NCBI RefSeq assembly: GCF_001625595.1
Contig: NZ_AUXT01000225.1
Coordinates: forward strand, 1 to 48,510
Length of the DNA: 48,510 nucleotides
DNA from: Pseudoalteromonas luteoviolacea NCIMB 1942
Lineage (GTDB): Bacteria; Pseudomonadota; Gammaproteobacteria; Enterobacterales; Alteromonadaceae
Reading direction: 5' to 3'
The translations under genes were made by a program, and so were the position numbers. This document shows, in pieces, positions 24,436 to 32,474 of this stretch (within the stretch, counting starts at the first letter, position 1; the number at the start of each line of letters is the position of its first letter). Below the pieces are notes generated by a model. It had not been told where the DNA came from and ran no database searches. It saw only the letters and a program-made list of their open reading frames with translations.

Positions 24436-24463
24436 AATCTACGCTGATTTTAAACAGTTACAA
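24436..24463 (-). promoter_or_regulatory. Putative promoter of the csrC-like RNA
   Basis: TTGTAA (24458-24463) and TAGATT (24436-24441) on the minus strand are 16 bp apart, placing the start near 24430, just before the first stem of the RNA. The match is moderate and no GacA/UvrY box (TGTAAG palindrome) was found by eye. Confidence 0.45.
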
Positions 24464-24582
24464 CTAATCAATAACAAAATTATTACCTCAGCAACAGAGA
24501 AAAAAACAAAATACAAATAAATACATAAACTTATAAATTTAATAAAATTCATTTTGCGTTAATGCCTACATTTTTATTTAGC

Positions 24583-24617
24583 TATAATCTCACAAACAAT
24601 TTGAGATATATCTCACA
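24583..24617. promoter_or_regulatory. Repeated TGTGAGAT sites with a perfect palindrome (CRP-like)
   Basis: TGAGATATATCTCA (24602-24615) is a perfect 14-bp palindrome inside TGTGAGATATATCTCAAA, close to the CRP pattern TGTGA-N6-TCACA. A second TGTGAGAT copy ends 23 bp away (24583-24594). They lie between the cytochrome c4 terminator and the csrC-like promoter, about 155-185 bp upstream of the latter. E. coli csrC is known to be repressed by cAMP-CRP, so the location is suggestive. Confidence 0.45.
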
Positions 24618-24628
24618 GGAAACAGATC

Positions 24629-24655
24629 AAAAAAAAGCAACTATCAAGCTGCCTT
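24629..24655 (-). terminator. Terminator after cytochrome c4
   Basis: On the minus strand AAGGCAGC and GTTGCTTT pair (with two G-U pairs) around TTGATA, followed by a long T run. It lies about 50 bp beyond the cytochrome c4 stop. Confidence 0.7.
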
Positions 24656-24703
24656 TTTATATATTTTGGGTTTAATTTAAGTCGGTATCAGTTACATACG
24701 ACT

Positions 24704-25336
24704 TTAATGTAATCCACCTAAATACTTTGACAATATTTCGATGTCTTTGTCCGTTAATTTAGTAGCAATGTCTCTCATCATACCGTTTGCATCGTTCCCA
24801 CGTGAGCCGTCACGAAACTTTTCGAGCTGCGCCTTGATATACTCTGGGTGTTGGAACGAGATCTTAGGAAATTTAGCCAGGGATGTACCATTACCTCGCG
24901 GGCCGTGGCACGCCATGCATGAGGGTATTCCACGTTCGGCGTCACCTGCACGATACATTTTCTGTCCCGCAGCGACCACATCTTCTGGTGTTGTACCCGC
25001 ACTCATTGGCATATCAGCGAAATACGCAGATAAGTCTTTCATATCTTGATCAGAAAGTGGCATTGCCATACCACTCATCACAGGGTCCATACGACCCTCT
25101 TTACCACCTGAGGTCATCCCCAGTTTAAATTCTTTTAATTGCTTATAGATATAGTCTGCATGCTGCCCAGCTATTTTGGGGTACATAGTCACAGGGGCAT
25201 TGCCACTTGGCCCATGACATGCAGCACAAGTTGCCGCTTTTGCCTTACCAGCCTCTGCGTCGCCATCGAATGCTGCAACGTTGTTAATTGACAACGTACC
25301 TAGCAGCATAGTTAAAGATAATGCTATTTTTTTCAT
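24704..25336 (-). CDS. Periplasmic dihaem cytochrome c4
   Basis: The 210-aa protein has a Sec signal peptide (MKKIALSLTMLLGTLSINNVAA) and two homologous halves each with one haem site: CAACHGPSGNAPV near residue 37 and CMACHGPRGNGTSL near residue 141. Candidate axial Met residues occur in the GMAMPLSDQDMKDLSAYF segment of the first half and the corresponding MMRDIA segment of the second. It transfers electrons from the bc1 complex to terminal oxidases. It is divergent from engB, as c4 genes often are in gammaproteobacteria, and is followed by its own terminator. Confidence 0.94.
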   Translation of the reverse strand: MKKIALSLTMLLGTLSINNVAAFDGDAEAGKAKAATCAACHGPSGNAPVTMYPKIAGQHADYIYKQLKEFKLGMTSGGKEGRMDPVMSGMAMPLSDQDMKDLSAYFADMPMSAGTTPEDVVAAGQKMYRAGDAERGIPSCMACHGPRGNGTSLAKFPKISFQHPEYIKAQLEKFRDGSRGNDANGMMRDIATKLTDKDIEILSKYLGGLH

Positions 25337-25701
25337 GGTAAATTCTCTGTTTCGACCCTGTAACTCTCAACCCAAACGAAATACGCTAAATTTCGCAATA
25401 CTGGGTAGAGACTAATCATATGCATATTGACTTAATTTCTTAAGTGACGCTCAATATACCCACGCTTTACGCTGCAATTTTTACATAGTACACGATAAAA
25501 AATTCTGCGATATGTTTTCTACTCAGATTAAACCTATAATTTATATGGCTTTGACATAGATTAAACTTAGTCCAGAAATTCTTTTGACGCAGCTAAAATT
25601 TGTAGACTTTCTTTGCTTTTGCAAAGCGGGCCAGATGTAATAAAATACGATAAAACCAAAGAATCAGATTTCGGAATCATACAATCCGCTTAGGAGTAAG
25701 A
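25337..25701. other. Divergent intergenic region between cytochrome c4 and engB
   Basis: No gene is apparent. It must contain divergent promoters. On the minus strand TTTTATTACATCTGGCCCGCTTTG (in two parts: the AT-rich box near 25634-25645 and TGGCCCGCTTTG at 25620-25631) resembles boxes beside the tRNA-Gly and orn promoters. CTTTGC-TTTT-GCAAAG (about 25611-25626) is a small inverted repeat. I found no Spot 42-like sequence. Confidence 0.5.
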
Positions 25702-26340
25702 GTGTTAAAATCTCGTATGCCATATAACCGCGCAACCTTCGTTACCAGCGCACCTGATATTTCCCGCCTTCCCGCAGACAGTGGCATAGAGGTGGCTTTT
25801 GCTGGGCGCTCTAACGCCGGCAAATCGAGTGCTTTAAATGCACTTACAGATCAAAAACTTGCACGAACCAGTAAAACACCAGGCCGTACACAGTTGATCA
25901 ATACTTTTGCATTGGATGACGATAAGAGGCTTATCGATCTACCGGGTTACGGCTTTGCGAAAGTGCCGATTGAAATGAAGAAAAAGTGGCAAAAATCTCT
26001 GGGTGAGTATTTACAAAAACGTAAAAGCTTAAAGGGGATTGTTGTTTTAATGGACATCCGCCACCCGATGAAAGATCTAGATATGGATCTGATCAATTGG
26101 GCTGTAGGGAGTAATATTCCTGTATTAGCGTTACTTACAAAAGCGGATAAATTAAAACAAGGCAAGCGTAAAGCTGAAGTTTTACAAGTGCGTAAAGCTT
26201 TATCTGAGCTTGATGGTGACATCACGGTGCACGCGTTTTCTTCGCTAAAAGGGCTTGGATTAAAAGAGCTTGCGTGGCAGTTAGATGATTGGTTTTTAGG
26301 CCCTTATGTGAAAGAAGAAGCCGAGTCTGAAGAAGGTTAA
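25702..26340 (+). CDS. engB: Ribosome biogenesis GTP-binding protein EngB (YihA/YsxC)
   Basis: EngB is an essential GTPase in 50S subunit assembly. The 212-aa protein has the P loop AFAGRSNAGKSSALN near residue 32, the switch I Thr in KTPGRTQLIN, DLPGYGFAKVP (G3), LLTKADKL (G4) and a FSSLKG G5-like segment. The start is GTG at 25702 with AGGAG six bases upstream; an ATG five codons later is an alternative. It converges with the DUF1285 gene, overlapping its stop by 4 bp. Confidence 0.95.
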   Translation: MLKSRMPYNRATFVTSAPDISRLPADSGIEVAFAGRSNAGKSSALNALTDQKLARTSKTPGRTQLINTFALDDDKRLIDLPGYGFAKVPIEMKKKWQKSLGEYLQKRKSLKGIVVLMDIRHPMKDLDMDLINWAVGSNIPVLALLTKADKLKQGKRKAEVLQVRKALSELDGDITVHAFSSLKGLGLKELAWQLDDWFLGPYVKEEAESEEG

Positions 26341-26876
26341 TTCAAGATAAAAACCTCATCTGCAGAGTGTAGTAACATTACTTCTTCACTGTCACTGTAC
26401 TCTGCCAGTTCCACCCACTGGTAAAATACATTGCGCTCTATACGTGCACATAAGCCATAATTCAGCTTTAAGTGGGGTATGTTCTGGCCTTTATACATTG
26501 CCATGTAAAGTGGAAACTGCGCACAAATGGGCCAATATCGGCCCAAATTGTCTTCACAAATAATCACTTTATCAAACCCGTATTGCATTGCATTTGGACA
26601 TGCATGCCACGCAACAATCACTAAAGGTGTCGCTTCGACAGAAACAGTGCAGGTTTCATCTGGCGTTTTGAGGAGATACCGTTCGCCATCATAGCTCAAA
26701 ACGCTGACAAACAAGCGCGCCAGTGGCAAGCGCTTGATTTCATCACCTTGATGAAACCAGCGCCCATTGCTATCAATGCAAAAATCACCCACACCACATT
26801 CACCTGCTTGCCAATACTCCGTTGGCGCATGATGCGAGAGGTATTCCTGTAATAATAGGGATAATTTATCAGTCAT
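26337..26876 (-). CDS. DUF1285 domain protein
   Basis: The 179-aa protein has the DUF1285 pattern I recall: CIDSNGRWFHQGDEIKRLPLARLFVSVLSYDGERYLLKTPDE in overlapping blocks around residues 33-72, followed by VSVEATPLVIVAWHA. The family forms a two-domain beta fold thought to sense or bind a ligand, but its role is not established. There is no signal peptide. It overlaps the upstream YceI-like gene by 8 bp, so the two are probably co-translated, and its 3' end overlaps the end of engB. Confidence 0.82.
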   Translation of the reverse strand: MTDKLSLLLQEYLSHHAPTEYWQAGECGVGDFCIDSNGRWFHQGDEIKRLPLARLFVSVLSYDGERYLLKTPDETCTVSVEATPLVIVAWHACPNAMQYGFDKVIICEDNLGRYWPICAQFPLYMAMYKGQNIPHLKLNYGLCARIERNVFYQWVELAEYSDSEEVMLLHSADEVFILN

Positions 26877-27432
26877 TGAATACTAAATTAAAAGTAACAG
26901 GTACACTCTGAGAAATACTACCTAGCCCTGCTATTTTTCTCAGTGACTCAATACCATCTTGCATGCCAAAGTCACGGCTATTAATCAATACCGCACGCTG
27001 CGTTGTAACCTGCAATACCTTACCCACTTTATTAACAACTAGGTCTAAATTTAGCACAACACTTTTGCCGTGCAGGTTCAGCGTCACAGGCAGCGCTTTA
27101 ACGAGTTGCACACCCTCGCTTAGCTGACCTAGCCATGGTTTCAAATCTGCGGTTACAGTGGCAGTACCGTATTTTTCAACATTGAACAACATCTTCTTCA
27201 TGCGCTCATTACGGATTGGAATAAGTGACTCAATGCTCGTTAAATCTAGCTCCAGAAGTAACTGGCCAGATTTTGAGATCTCACCAGAAAGTTTTTCAAA
27301 ATGATGATTCTCTGCGATGCTATTTAGCTTGACTGAAGTGAAGCTTAAATCACTCAAATCATTATCTAGCTGCCAAGCTGAAACAAACTGAGACGTGAAA
27401 CATAAAGTACCTAATAGTAGGGGCTTAAGCAT
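26869..27432 (-). CDS. YceI-family periplasmic protein
   Basis: The 187-aa protein has a signal peptide (MLKPLLLGTLCFTSQFVSA, then WQL) and a YceI-like lipocalin fold: LSFTSVKLNSIAENHHFEKLSG near residue 30, LDLTSIES, RNERMKKMLFNVEKYGTATV and a LHGKSVVLNLDLVV strand pair. YceI proteins bind long-chain isoprenoid or fatty molecules; here the ligand is unknown. I chose ATG 27432, which has AAGGAA upstream and begins directly with the signal peptide; a longer frame adds ten residues that would disrupt it. It precedes the DUF1285 gene. Confidence 0.85.
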   Translation of the reverse strand: MLKPLLLGTLCFTSQFVSAWQLDNDLSDLSFTSVKLNSIAENHHFEKLSGEISKSGQLLLELDLTSIESLIPIRNERMKKMLFNVEKYGTATVTADLKPWLGQLSEGVQLVKALPVTLNLHGKSVVLNLDLVVNKVGKVLQVTTQRAVLINSRDFGMQDGIESLRKIAGLGSISQSVPVTFNLVFND

Positions 27433-27584
27433 GACGTATTCCTTTTTAAATATTTCTGTCATCTTAACAAAAAAGCGGCGCTAAAGTCAGCCTATGAGCT
27501 AGGTATAAACATGAGTTCATGAAAGCGTTATAATCAAACCGCAATGACAGAGTAATCAAAGAAACACGAGATATGTTGGGAGAG

Positions 27585-27705
27585 AAAAATCGGCTCGTAT
27601 AAACCTTTTACGAGCCGTTATAGCAATCTGGGGAGAAGCTATCAATACACAGTATCCTCTTACGAGAGATACATCATCAACAGGATGTCCTACAGGATGA
27701 GGACG
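27585..27705 (-). ncRNA. Candidate structured small RNA downstream of polA
   Basis: A minus-strand transcript of about 120 nt is suggested by three things. A promoter-like box lies at its start, followed by a GC-rich discriminator (GCGCGCC). A chain of short hairpins follows: GTCCT/AGGAC, CATC/GATG, TATC-TCT/AGA-GATA and ATAGC/GCTAT. An intrinsic terminator closes it: CGGCTCGTA/TACGAGCCG (27609-27617 with 27591-27599), then ATTTTTCT. No ORF fits. It occupies the position of spf (Spot 42) just after polA in E. coli, and the length is similar, but I see no sequence match to Spot 42. It could also be a leader or relic of a stable-RNA operon. Confidence 0.5.
27591..27617 (-). terminator. Intrinsic terminator of the polA-downstream transcript
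   Basis: CGGCTCGTA and TACGAGCCG form a perfect 9-bp stem with a 9-nt loop. On the minus strand it is followed by ATTTTTCTCTC. It lies about 150 bp ahead of the YceI-like start. Confidence 0.8.
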
Positions 27706-27711
27706 GCGCGC

Positions 27712-27734
27712 ACTGTACCAAATAGCCATCTAGA
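27712..27734 (-). promoter_or_regulatory. Putative promoter of the polA-downstream RNA
   Basis: TACAGT (27712-27717, minus strand), preceded by TGG and followed by GCGCGCC, resembles a -10 with a stringent-type discriminator. The -35 at 17 bp (TTTATT) is weak. Confidence 0.4.
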
Positions 27735-27856
27735 AATAAACAGCGCAAAGCAAATAATGCGCCAATTTGATATTTTATACACAAAAAGATTGATGTTTTT
27801 ACCATAGATTTACAGAGTGCGCGGTGAATTGGGCCAACAAGCTAGGCCCATGGGGA

Positions 27857-27891
27857 AACCTGAAAAGCTTCCGCAACTCGCTTTTCAGGTT
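27857..27891. terminator. Long hairpin directly after polA
   Basis: AACCTGAAAAGC (27857-27868) and GCTTTTCAGGTT (27880-27891) form a perfect 12-bp stem with an 11-nt loop, 15 bp beyond the polA stop. The minus-strand 3' side reads TTTCCCC, so the T tract is poor. A second hairpin, TGGGCC/GGCCCA, follows at about 27832-27852. Together they may end or protect the polA mRNA. Confidence 0.55.
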
Positions 27892-27905
27892 GTGGCAATA
27901 CACTT

Positions 27906-30656
27906 TTAGTGCGCTTGTTCCCAATTTTCGCCGTAATCAGCTTCGACAAGTAACGGCACATCAAGCTCTGCCGCTTCACTCATCAGCGTGCAAATATGCT
28001 CACTGAAGGCCTGTGCTTTATCAGCTTTCACTTCAAACACCAATTCATCGTGTACTTGCATGAGCAATTTCACATCATCCGTGCTTTGCTGTATTAGCCA
28101 TTGATGCACTTTGAGCATCGCTTTTTTGATTATATCAGCAGCGGTCCCTTGCATCGGCGCATTGATCGCAGCACGCTCAGCAGCTTTACGACGAGCACCG
28201 TTACGCGCTTTAATATCAGGTAGATATAAACGACGTCCGAATAGAGTTTCTACATACCCTTGCTCAGCAGCCTTCTCTCGTGTGTTTTCCATATACTCTA
28301 AAACACCTGGAAAACGCTCAAAGTATTTATCCATATAGTGCTGGGCTTCGTTTCTAGGGATGTCTAACTGACGTGACAGACCAAATGCACTCATACCATA
28401 AATTAACCCAAAGTTGACCGCTTTTGCTTTACGGCGCATATCTGAGGTCACTTCATCCAGTGGCACAGAAAATACTTCTGATGCAGTGGCACTGTGTACG
28501 TCTTTACCTTCGGCAAAGGCACTCAGCAACCCTCTGTCTTGAGAAAGGTGTGCCATAATACGCAATTCGATTTGACTGTAATCCGCGGCTAAGATCACAT
28601 GATCTGTATCTGCCACAAAAGCTTGACGAATGCGACGCCCCGCTTCATTACGAATTGGAATATTCTGTAAATTAGGATCGCTCGAGCTCAAGCGCCCAGT
28701 TGCCGTGACTGCTTGATGATAGGAAGTATGAACACGCTGTGTATCTTCGTTTACCAATTTAGGTAATTTATCCGTATAGGTTGATTTTAGCTTTGCTAAA
28801 CCTCGGTGTTCAATGATCAGCTTAGGTAACGGATAATCATGCGCAAGCTCTTGCAGCACCTCTTCCGCTGTGGACGGTGCTCCTTTTGGCGTTTTTTTCA
28901 ATATCGGCAATTCCAGTTTTTCAAACAAGATAGCTTGGAGTTGCTTAGTAGAACTCAGGTTAAATTCTTCTCCCGCTAAGTCAAAAGCTTCTTGCTCAAG
29001 TTCGGCCAAGCGCTTTTCAATTTCAAGGCTCTGCTCTGCGAGCATCCCGCCATCTATTTTGACACCTGTTCGCTCAACGGCTGATAACACATTGACCAAT
29101 GGCAACTCAATTTCATTAAACACATTCAGCAATGAAGGCTCTTTTTCAAGTAGTGGCCATAAGTGCTGGTGAAGACGTAAGGTAATATCTGCATCTTCGG
29201 CAGCATAAGGCGCAGCCTTATCCAACTCAATTTGGTTAAAAGTAAGCTGCTTTTTACCTTTACCAGCGATTTCTTCAAAGCTAATCGCTTTATGTCCAAG
29301 GTATTTCAGTGCCAATGAATCCATATCATGGCGAGTGCCCACGCTGTTAAATACGTAGGACTCCAGCATGGTGTCAAAAGCAATACCGTTTAGCGTGATA
29401 CCAGCACGTGCTAGCACGCTTTTGTCATACTTAAGGTTTTGGCCTACCTTCTTAACGGTTTCATCCTCAAGGATGGGCTTCATATATGAGAAGACTAGCG
29501 CTTTACTTAGCTGCTCGGGCACACCAACATAGTCATGAGTCAGTGGCACATATGCCGCTTCTCCCGCCTCAACAGCGAAGCTCATACCCACTAAATCAGC
29601 CTGCATATAATCAAGGCTCGTAGTTTCAGTGTCAAACGCAATGACATTTGCCGTTTTCAGTTTTTCTACCCAAGCTATTAATTGTGCTTCTGTTAGAATC
29701 GTTTCATAGTTACCTTCCACGGCAGCCGGTACACTCGTTTCTATTGCACTTTGTTTTTCAGTGCTCGAAGCCTTGCCACCTAATAGCTCAGCTAACCAAC
29801 GCTTAAACTCACACTGGCCATAAAGTTCAACTAGGCGATCTTTGTCCACTGGTTGGATCTTAAAGGTTTCAAGATCTTGCTCTACTTCACAATCAAGCTT
29901 GATCGTCGCTAGCTCATATGAAAGCGTTAACTGTTCTTTATGCTCTTCAAGCTTTTTCGCCATACCCTTTGAGCCTCTAAACCCAAGCGGCGCAATTTGA
30001 TCTAAGTTTTCATATAGTGATTCTATCGAGCCTAGACCTTGCAGCATTGCTAGTGCTGTTTTTTCTCCAACGCCAGGCACACCGGGGATATTGTCCACCT
30101 TGTCACCCATCAGAGCTAAGAAGTCAATGATCAGCTCTGGCACAACCCCAAATTTTTCAACTACACCAGCGGGATCCAGCACGGTGTCTGTCATAGTATT
30201 AATCAGTGTGACATGCTCATTGACCAACTGTGCCATATCTTTATCACCAGTGCTGATCAAAACATGTCGTTGTTGCTGGGCCGCAATACGTGAAAAAGTA
30301 CCGATGACATCATCCGCTTCAACACCACTAATACTCACCAAAGGCAGTCCCATCGCCTTGATAATATTATGTATAGGCTCAATTTGAGTCCTTAAATCAT
30401 CAGGCATTGGTGGTCTGTTCGCCTTATACTCAGAGTACATATCATTTCTGAATGTCGGCCCTTTCGCGTCAAAGACAACAACCATGTGGCTAGGATCAAA
30501 TTGCTTTAACAAGCTTTTCAGCATGTTAATGACGCCATATATCGCGCCAGTCGCCTCACCTTGGGAATTAGTTAAATGCGGTGGCGCATGGTATGCACGA
30601 AACAAATAGGAAGAACCGTCCACCAAAATTAAGGGGTTTTCTGGGATCTGAGGCAT
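27906..30656 (-). CDS. polA: DNA polymerase I
   Basis: PolA fills gaps and removes RNA primers. The 916-aa protein has all three domains. The N-terminal 5' nuclease (about 1-290) carries LVDGSSYLFRAYHA, VVVFDAKGPTFR, STGDKDMAQLV and ALMGDKVDNIPGVPGVGEKT. The 3'-5' exonuclease (about 320-510) keeps its acidic site (IAFDTETTSLDY), so proofreading should be intact. The polymerase (about 515-916) has ADYSQIELRIMAHLSQD, RRKAKAVNFGLIYGMS and MQVHDELVFEV. Length is close to E. coli (928). It is transcribed towards a candidate small RNA. Confidence 0.98.
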   Translation of the reverse strand: MPQIPENPLILVDGSSYLFRAYHAPPHLTNSQGEATGAIYGVINMLKSLLKQFDPSHMVVVFDAKGPTFRNDMYSEYKANRPPMPDDLRTQIEPIHNIIKAMGLPLVSISGVEADDVIGTFSRIAAQQQRHVLISTGDKDMAQLVNEHVTLINTMTDTVLDPAGVVEKFGVVPELIIDFLALMGDKVDNIPGVPGVGEKTALAMLQGLGSIESLYENLDQIAPLGFRGSKGMAKKLEEHKEQLTLSYELATIKLDCEVEQDLETFKIQPVDKDRLVELYGQCEFKRWLAELLGGKASSTEKQSAIETSVPAAVEGNYETILTEAQLIAWVEKLKTANVIAFDTETTSLDYMQADLVGMSFAVEAGEAAYVPLTHDYVGVPEQLSKALVFSYMKPILEDETVKKVGQNLKYDKSVLARAGITLNGIAFDTMLESYVFNSVGTRHDMDSLALKYLGHKAISFEEIAGKGKKQLTFNQIELDKAAPYAAEDADITLRLHQHLWPLLEKEPSLLNVFNEIELPLVNVLSAVERTGVKIDGGMLAEQSLEIEKRLAELEQEAFDLAGEEFNLSSTKQLQAILFEKLELPILKKTPKGAPSTAEEVLQELAHDYPLPKLIIEHRGLAKLKSTYTDKLPKLVNEDTQRVHTSYHQAVTATGRLSSSDPNLQNIPIRNEAGRRIRQAFVADTDHVILAADYSQIELRIMAHLSQDRGLLSAFAEGKDVHSATASEVFSVPLDEVTSDMRRKAKAVNFGLIYGMSAFGLSRQLDIPRNEAQHYMDKYFERFPGVLEYMENTREKAAEQGYVETLFGRRLYLPDIKARNGARRKAAERAAINAPMQGTAADIIKKAMLKVHQWLIQQSTDDVKLLMQVHDELVFEVKADKAQAFSEHICTLMSEAAELDVPLLVEADYGENWEQAH

Positions 30657-31077
30657 AATATTTGGGATCCTAATTATAAATATTTAAAAACTCGCTAAGA
30701 ATGCCACAAGGCTTAGCATAAAACGAGAGGAGCGCAATGTTACTTATCGAGGAAAAACTGTGGATAACTCTGTAGATAAACATAAGGGTACCGTGAGCCA
30801 AATATGGAAAGCCCCTAAGAATTTACAGCAACCTATTGATAAATAATAAAAAACTAAAGATAAATATTTTTTATTTTTAATTAGACATTTGTGGAAATGT
30901 CGTTCCTAATGTATTTTTCTCACAATTACAGTGGCGAGAAAACAACCTGATTTTTTCAGGCGGAGGCGTATACTAACACAAACGATCAGAGATCAAAGCA
31001 GATCCTTTATATTTTTTTTCACACTCAACATTATTACGTTGAATATAGCAGGCATAACAAGCCTCAGGAGATAAAAC
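30657..31077. other. Divergent intergenic region between polA and elbB
   Basis: No gene seen. The segment is AT-rich around 30835-30885. GACATTT-GTGG-AAATGTC (30884-30901) is a perfect 7-bp hairpin in the middle. It should hold the polA promoter (minus) and the elbB promoter (plus); neither is clear enough to mark. Confidence 0.5.
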
Positions 31078-31731
31078 ATGAAACAAGTTGCGATCATTTT
31101 TAGTGGTTGTGGCGTTTTTGATGGCGCTGAAATTCACGAATCTGTGCTGACGATGTTGCATTTAGAACGCCATGGCATCACGTATAAGTGTTTTGCGCCA
31201 AATATAGAGCAACATCACGTTATCAATCACCTTACTGGTGAAGAACAAAATGAAACCCGCAATGTGCTTACTGAAGCTGCAAGAATTGCTCGCGGTGATA
31301 TCAAAGATTTAACGCAGTTAAACCCTGAAGACTTCTCAGCTTTAGTCATTCCTGGTGGGTTTGGCGTCGCTAAAAACCTATCCGACTTTGCTTTCAAAGG
31401 TGCTGACTCACAGGTAATGGAAGCCCTTAAAAATACTTGCCAGCAATTTAATCAGCAACAAAAACCAATCGCATATCTATGTATTGCACCGGCGCTGATA
31501 GGCCATATCCATCAACAAGGTACATTGGCAACGATTGGGACAGATCCAGATACGGCTGCTGCTATAACTGCGATTGGTGCTGAACATGTGAATTGTGAAG
31601 TGACTGACATTGTCGTGGATGAACAACAACAAGTGATTAGCACACCGGCATACATGCTCGCGGAAAATATCAGCGAAGCATCAGCTGGCATCGAAAAAGC
31701 AATTGCACGCTTGGCCAAATTTATAAACTAA
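31078..31731 (+). CDS. elbB: ElbB, DJ-1/PfpI-like glyoxalase family protein
   Basis: The 217-aa protein belongs to the DJ-1/PfpI superfamily. It has VAIIFSGCGVFDGAEIHESVLT at the N-terminus with the conserved Glu, ALVIPGGFGVAKNLSDFA in the middle, and the nucleophile-elbow Cys in AYLCIAPALIG (about residue 139). E. coli ElbB shows glyoxalase activity and was named for a possible role in isoprenoid synthesis; the physiological substrate is uncertain. GGAGATAAAAC precedes the ATG, a good ribosome site. Confidence 0.92.
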   Translation: MKQVAIIFSGCGVFDGAEIHESVLTMLHLERHGITYKCFAPNIEQHHVINHLTGEEQNETRNVLTEAARIARGDIKDLTQLNPEDFSALVIPGGFGVAKNLSDFAFKGADSQVMEALKNTCQQFNQQQKPIAYLCIAPALIGHIHQQGTLATIGTDPDTAAAITAIGAEHVNCEVTDIVVDEQQQVISTPAYMLAENISEASAGIEKAIARLAKFIN

Positions 31732-31925
31732 CTTCGATTAAAAATTACTTGGTTTTAAGCACAAAATGCCAAATCTTTGCCCTAACGCAATAAAAGTTGT
31801 TTTTTATACGCTTAAGATCAAGGTTACATTTTTGATAAATTAGTTGGTGACGTTATACTCAATTTGGAACCGTCATCCGTCGTGCTTCGTGATCGAAGAC
31901 ATTAAATTTGAAGTGAGCAAGGTAA

Positions 31926-32315
31926 ATGAAGAAACTGTCAGCAGCACTCTTAATGCTATCCACGGCCGCCGTCGCACAGCCGTATGCTAATTCTCTAACC
32001 GAAGAAGCCATTAAAAAGCGTTTGGAACCAATTGGTTCTGTGTATTTAGCTGGCGCGGAAGATACAGCAGCTGTCGCACCTACGGGACCACGTTCTGGTG
32101 AGCAAGTATATCAAGCTTCTTGTTTTGCATGTCATGATACCGGGGCGCTGGGTGCACCAAAAACAGCTGATGATTGGGCTGCACGACTGACAAAAGGTTC
32201 TGATGTATTACTTGATCACGCAATCAATGGCTTTAATGCGATGCCACCAAAAGGCACCTGCATGGACTGTAGTGATGAAGAAATTGCTGCCGCAATTGAG
32301 TTTATGATCAAATAA
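31926..32315 (+). CDS. Cytochrome c5 (monohaem, periplasmic)
   Basis: The 129-aa protein has a short signal peptide (MKKLSAALLMLSTAAVAQPYA), one haem-binding CFACHDTG near residue 68, the likely axial Met in FNAMPPKG, and a C-terminal Cys pair in CMDCSDEEI, typical of cytochrome c5. It carries electrons in respiration. The gene stands alone, following elbB by about 190 bp and followed by its own terminator. Confidence 0.92.
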   Translation: MKKLSAALLMLSTAAVAQPYANSLTEEAIKKRLEPIGSVYLAGAEDTAAVAPTGPRSGEQVYQASCFACHDTGALGAPKTADDWAARLTKGSDVLLDHAINGFNAMPPKGTCMDCSDEEIAAAIEFMIK

Positions 32316-32326
32316 GTTTTGTATAG

Positions 32327-32355
32327 ATAAGCGAGACAGGTGCTCGCTTATTTCT
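32327..32355 (+). terminator. Intrinsic terminator after cytochrome c5
   Basis: ATAAGCGAG (32327-32335) and CTCGCTTAT (32343-32351) form a perfect 9-bp stem with a 7-nt loop, followed by TTCTTTT. Confidence 0.85.
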
Positions 32356-32474
32356 TTTAGATCAGGCAAAATATTGGACTCGAAACTTTATTAATATTTT
32401 ACACTTGACCCTTAATGTCAAAAATGAAAATATAAAGTTTAATAAATAAACAATAATAGCCTTTGGTTTAATCA

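Noticed and set aside
25337..27905. Spot 42 RNA by sequence similarity
   Set aside because: Neither the c4-engB gap nor the polA-downstream gap contains the conserved Spot 42 5' sequence as I remember it; only position and length suggest a link.
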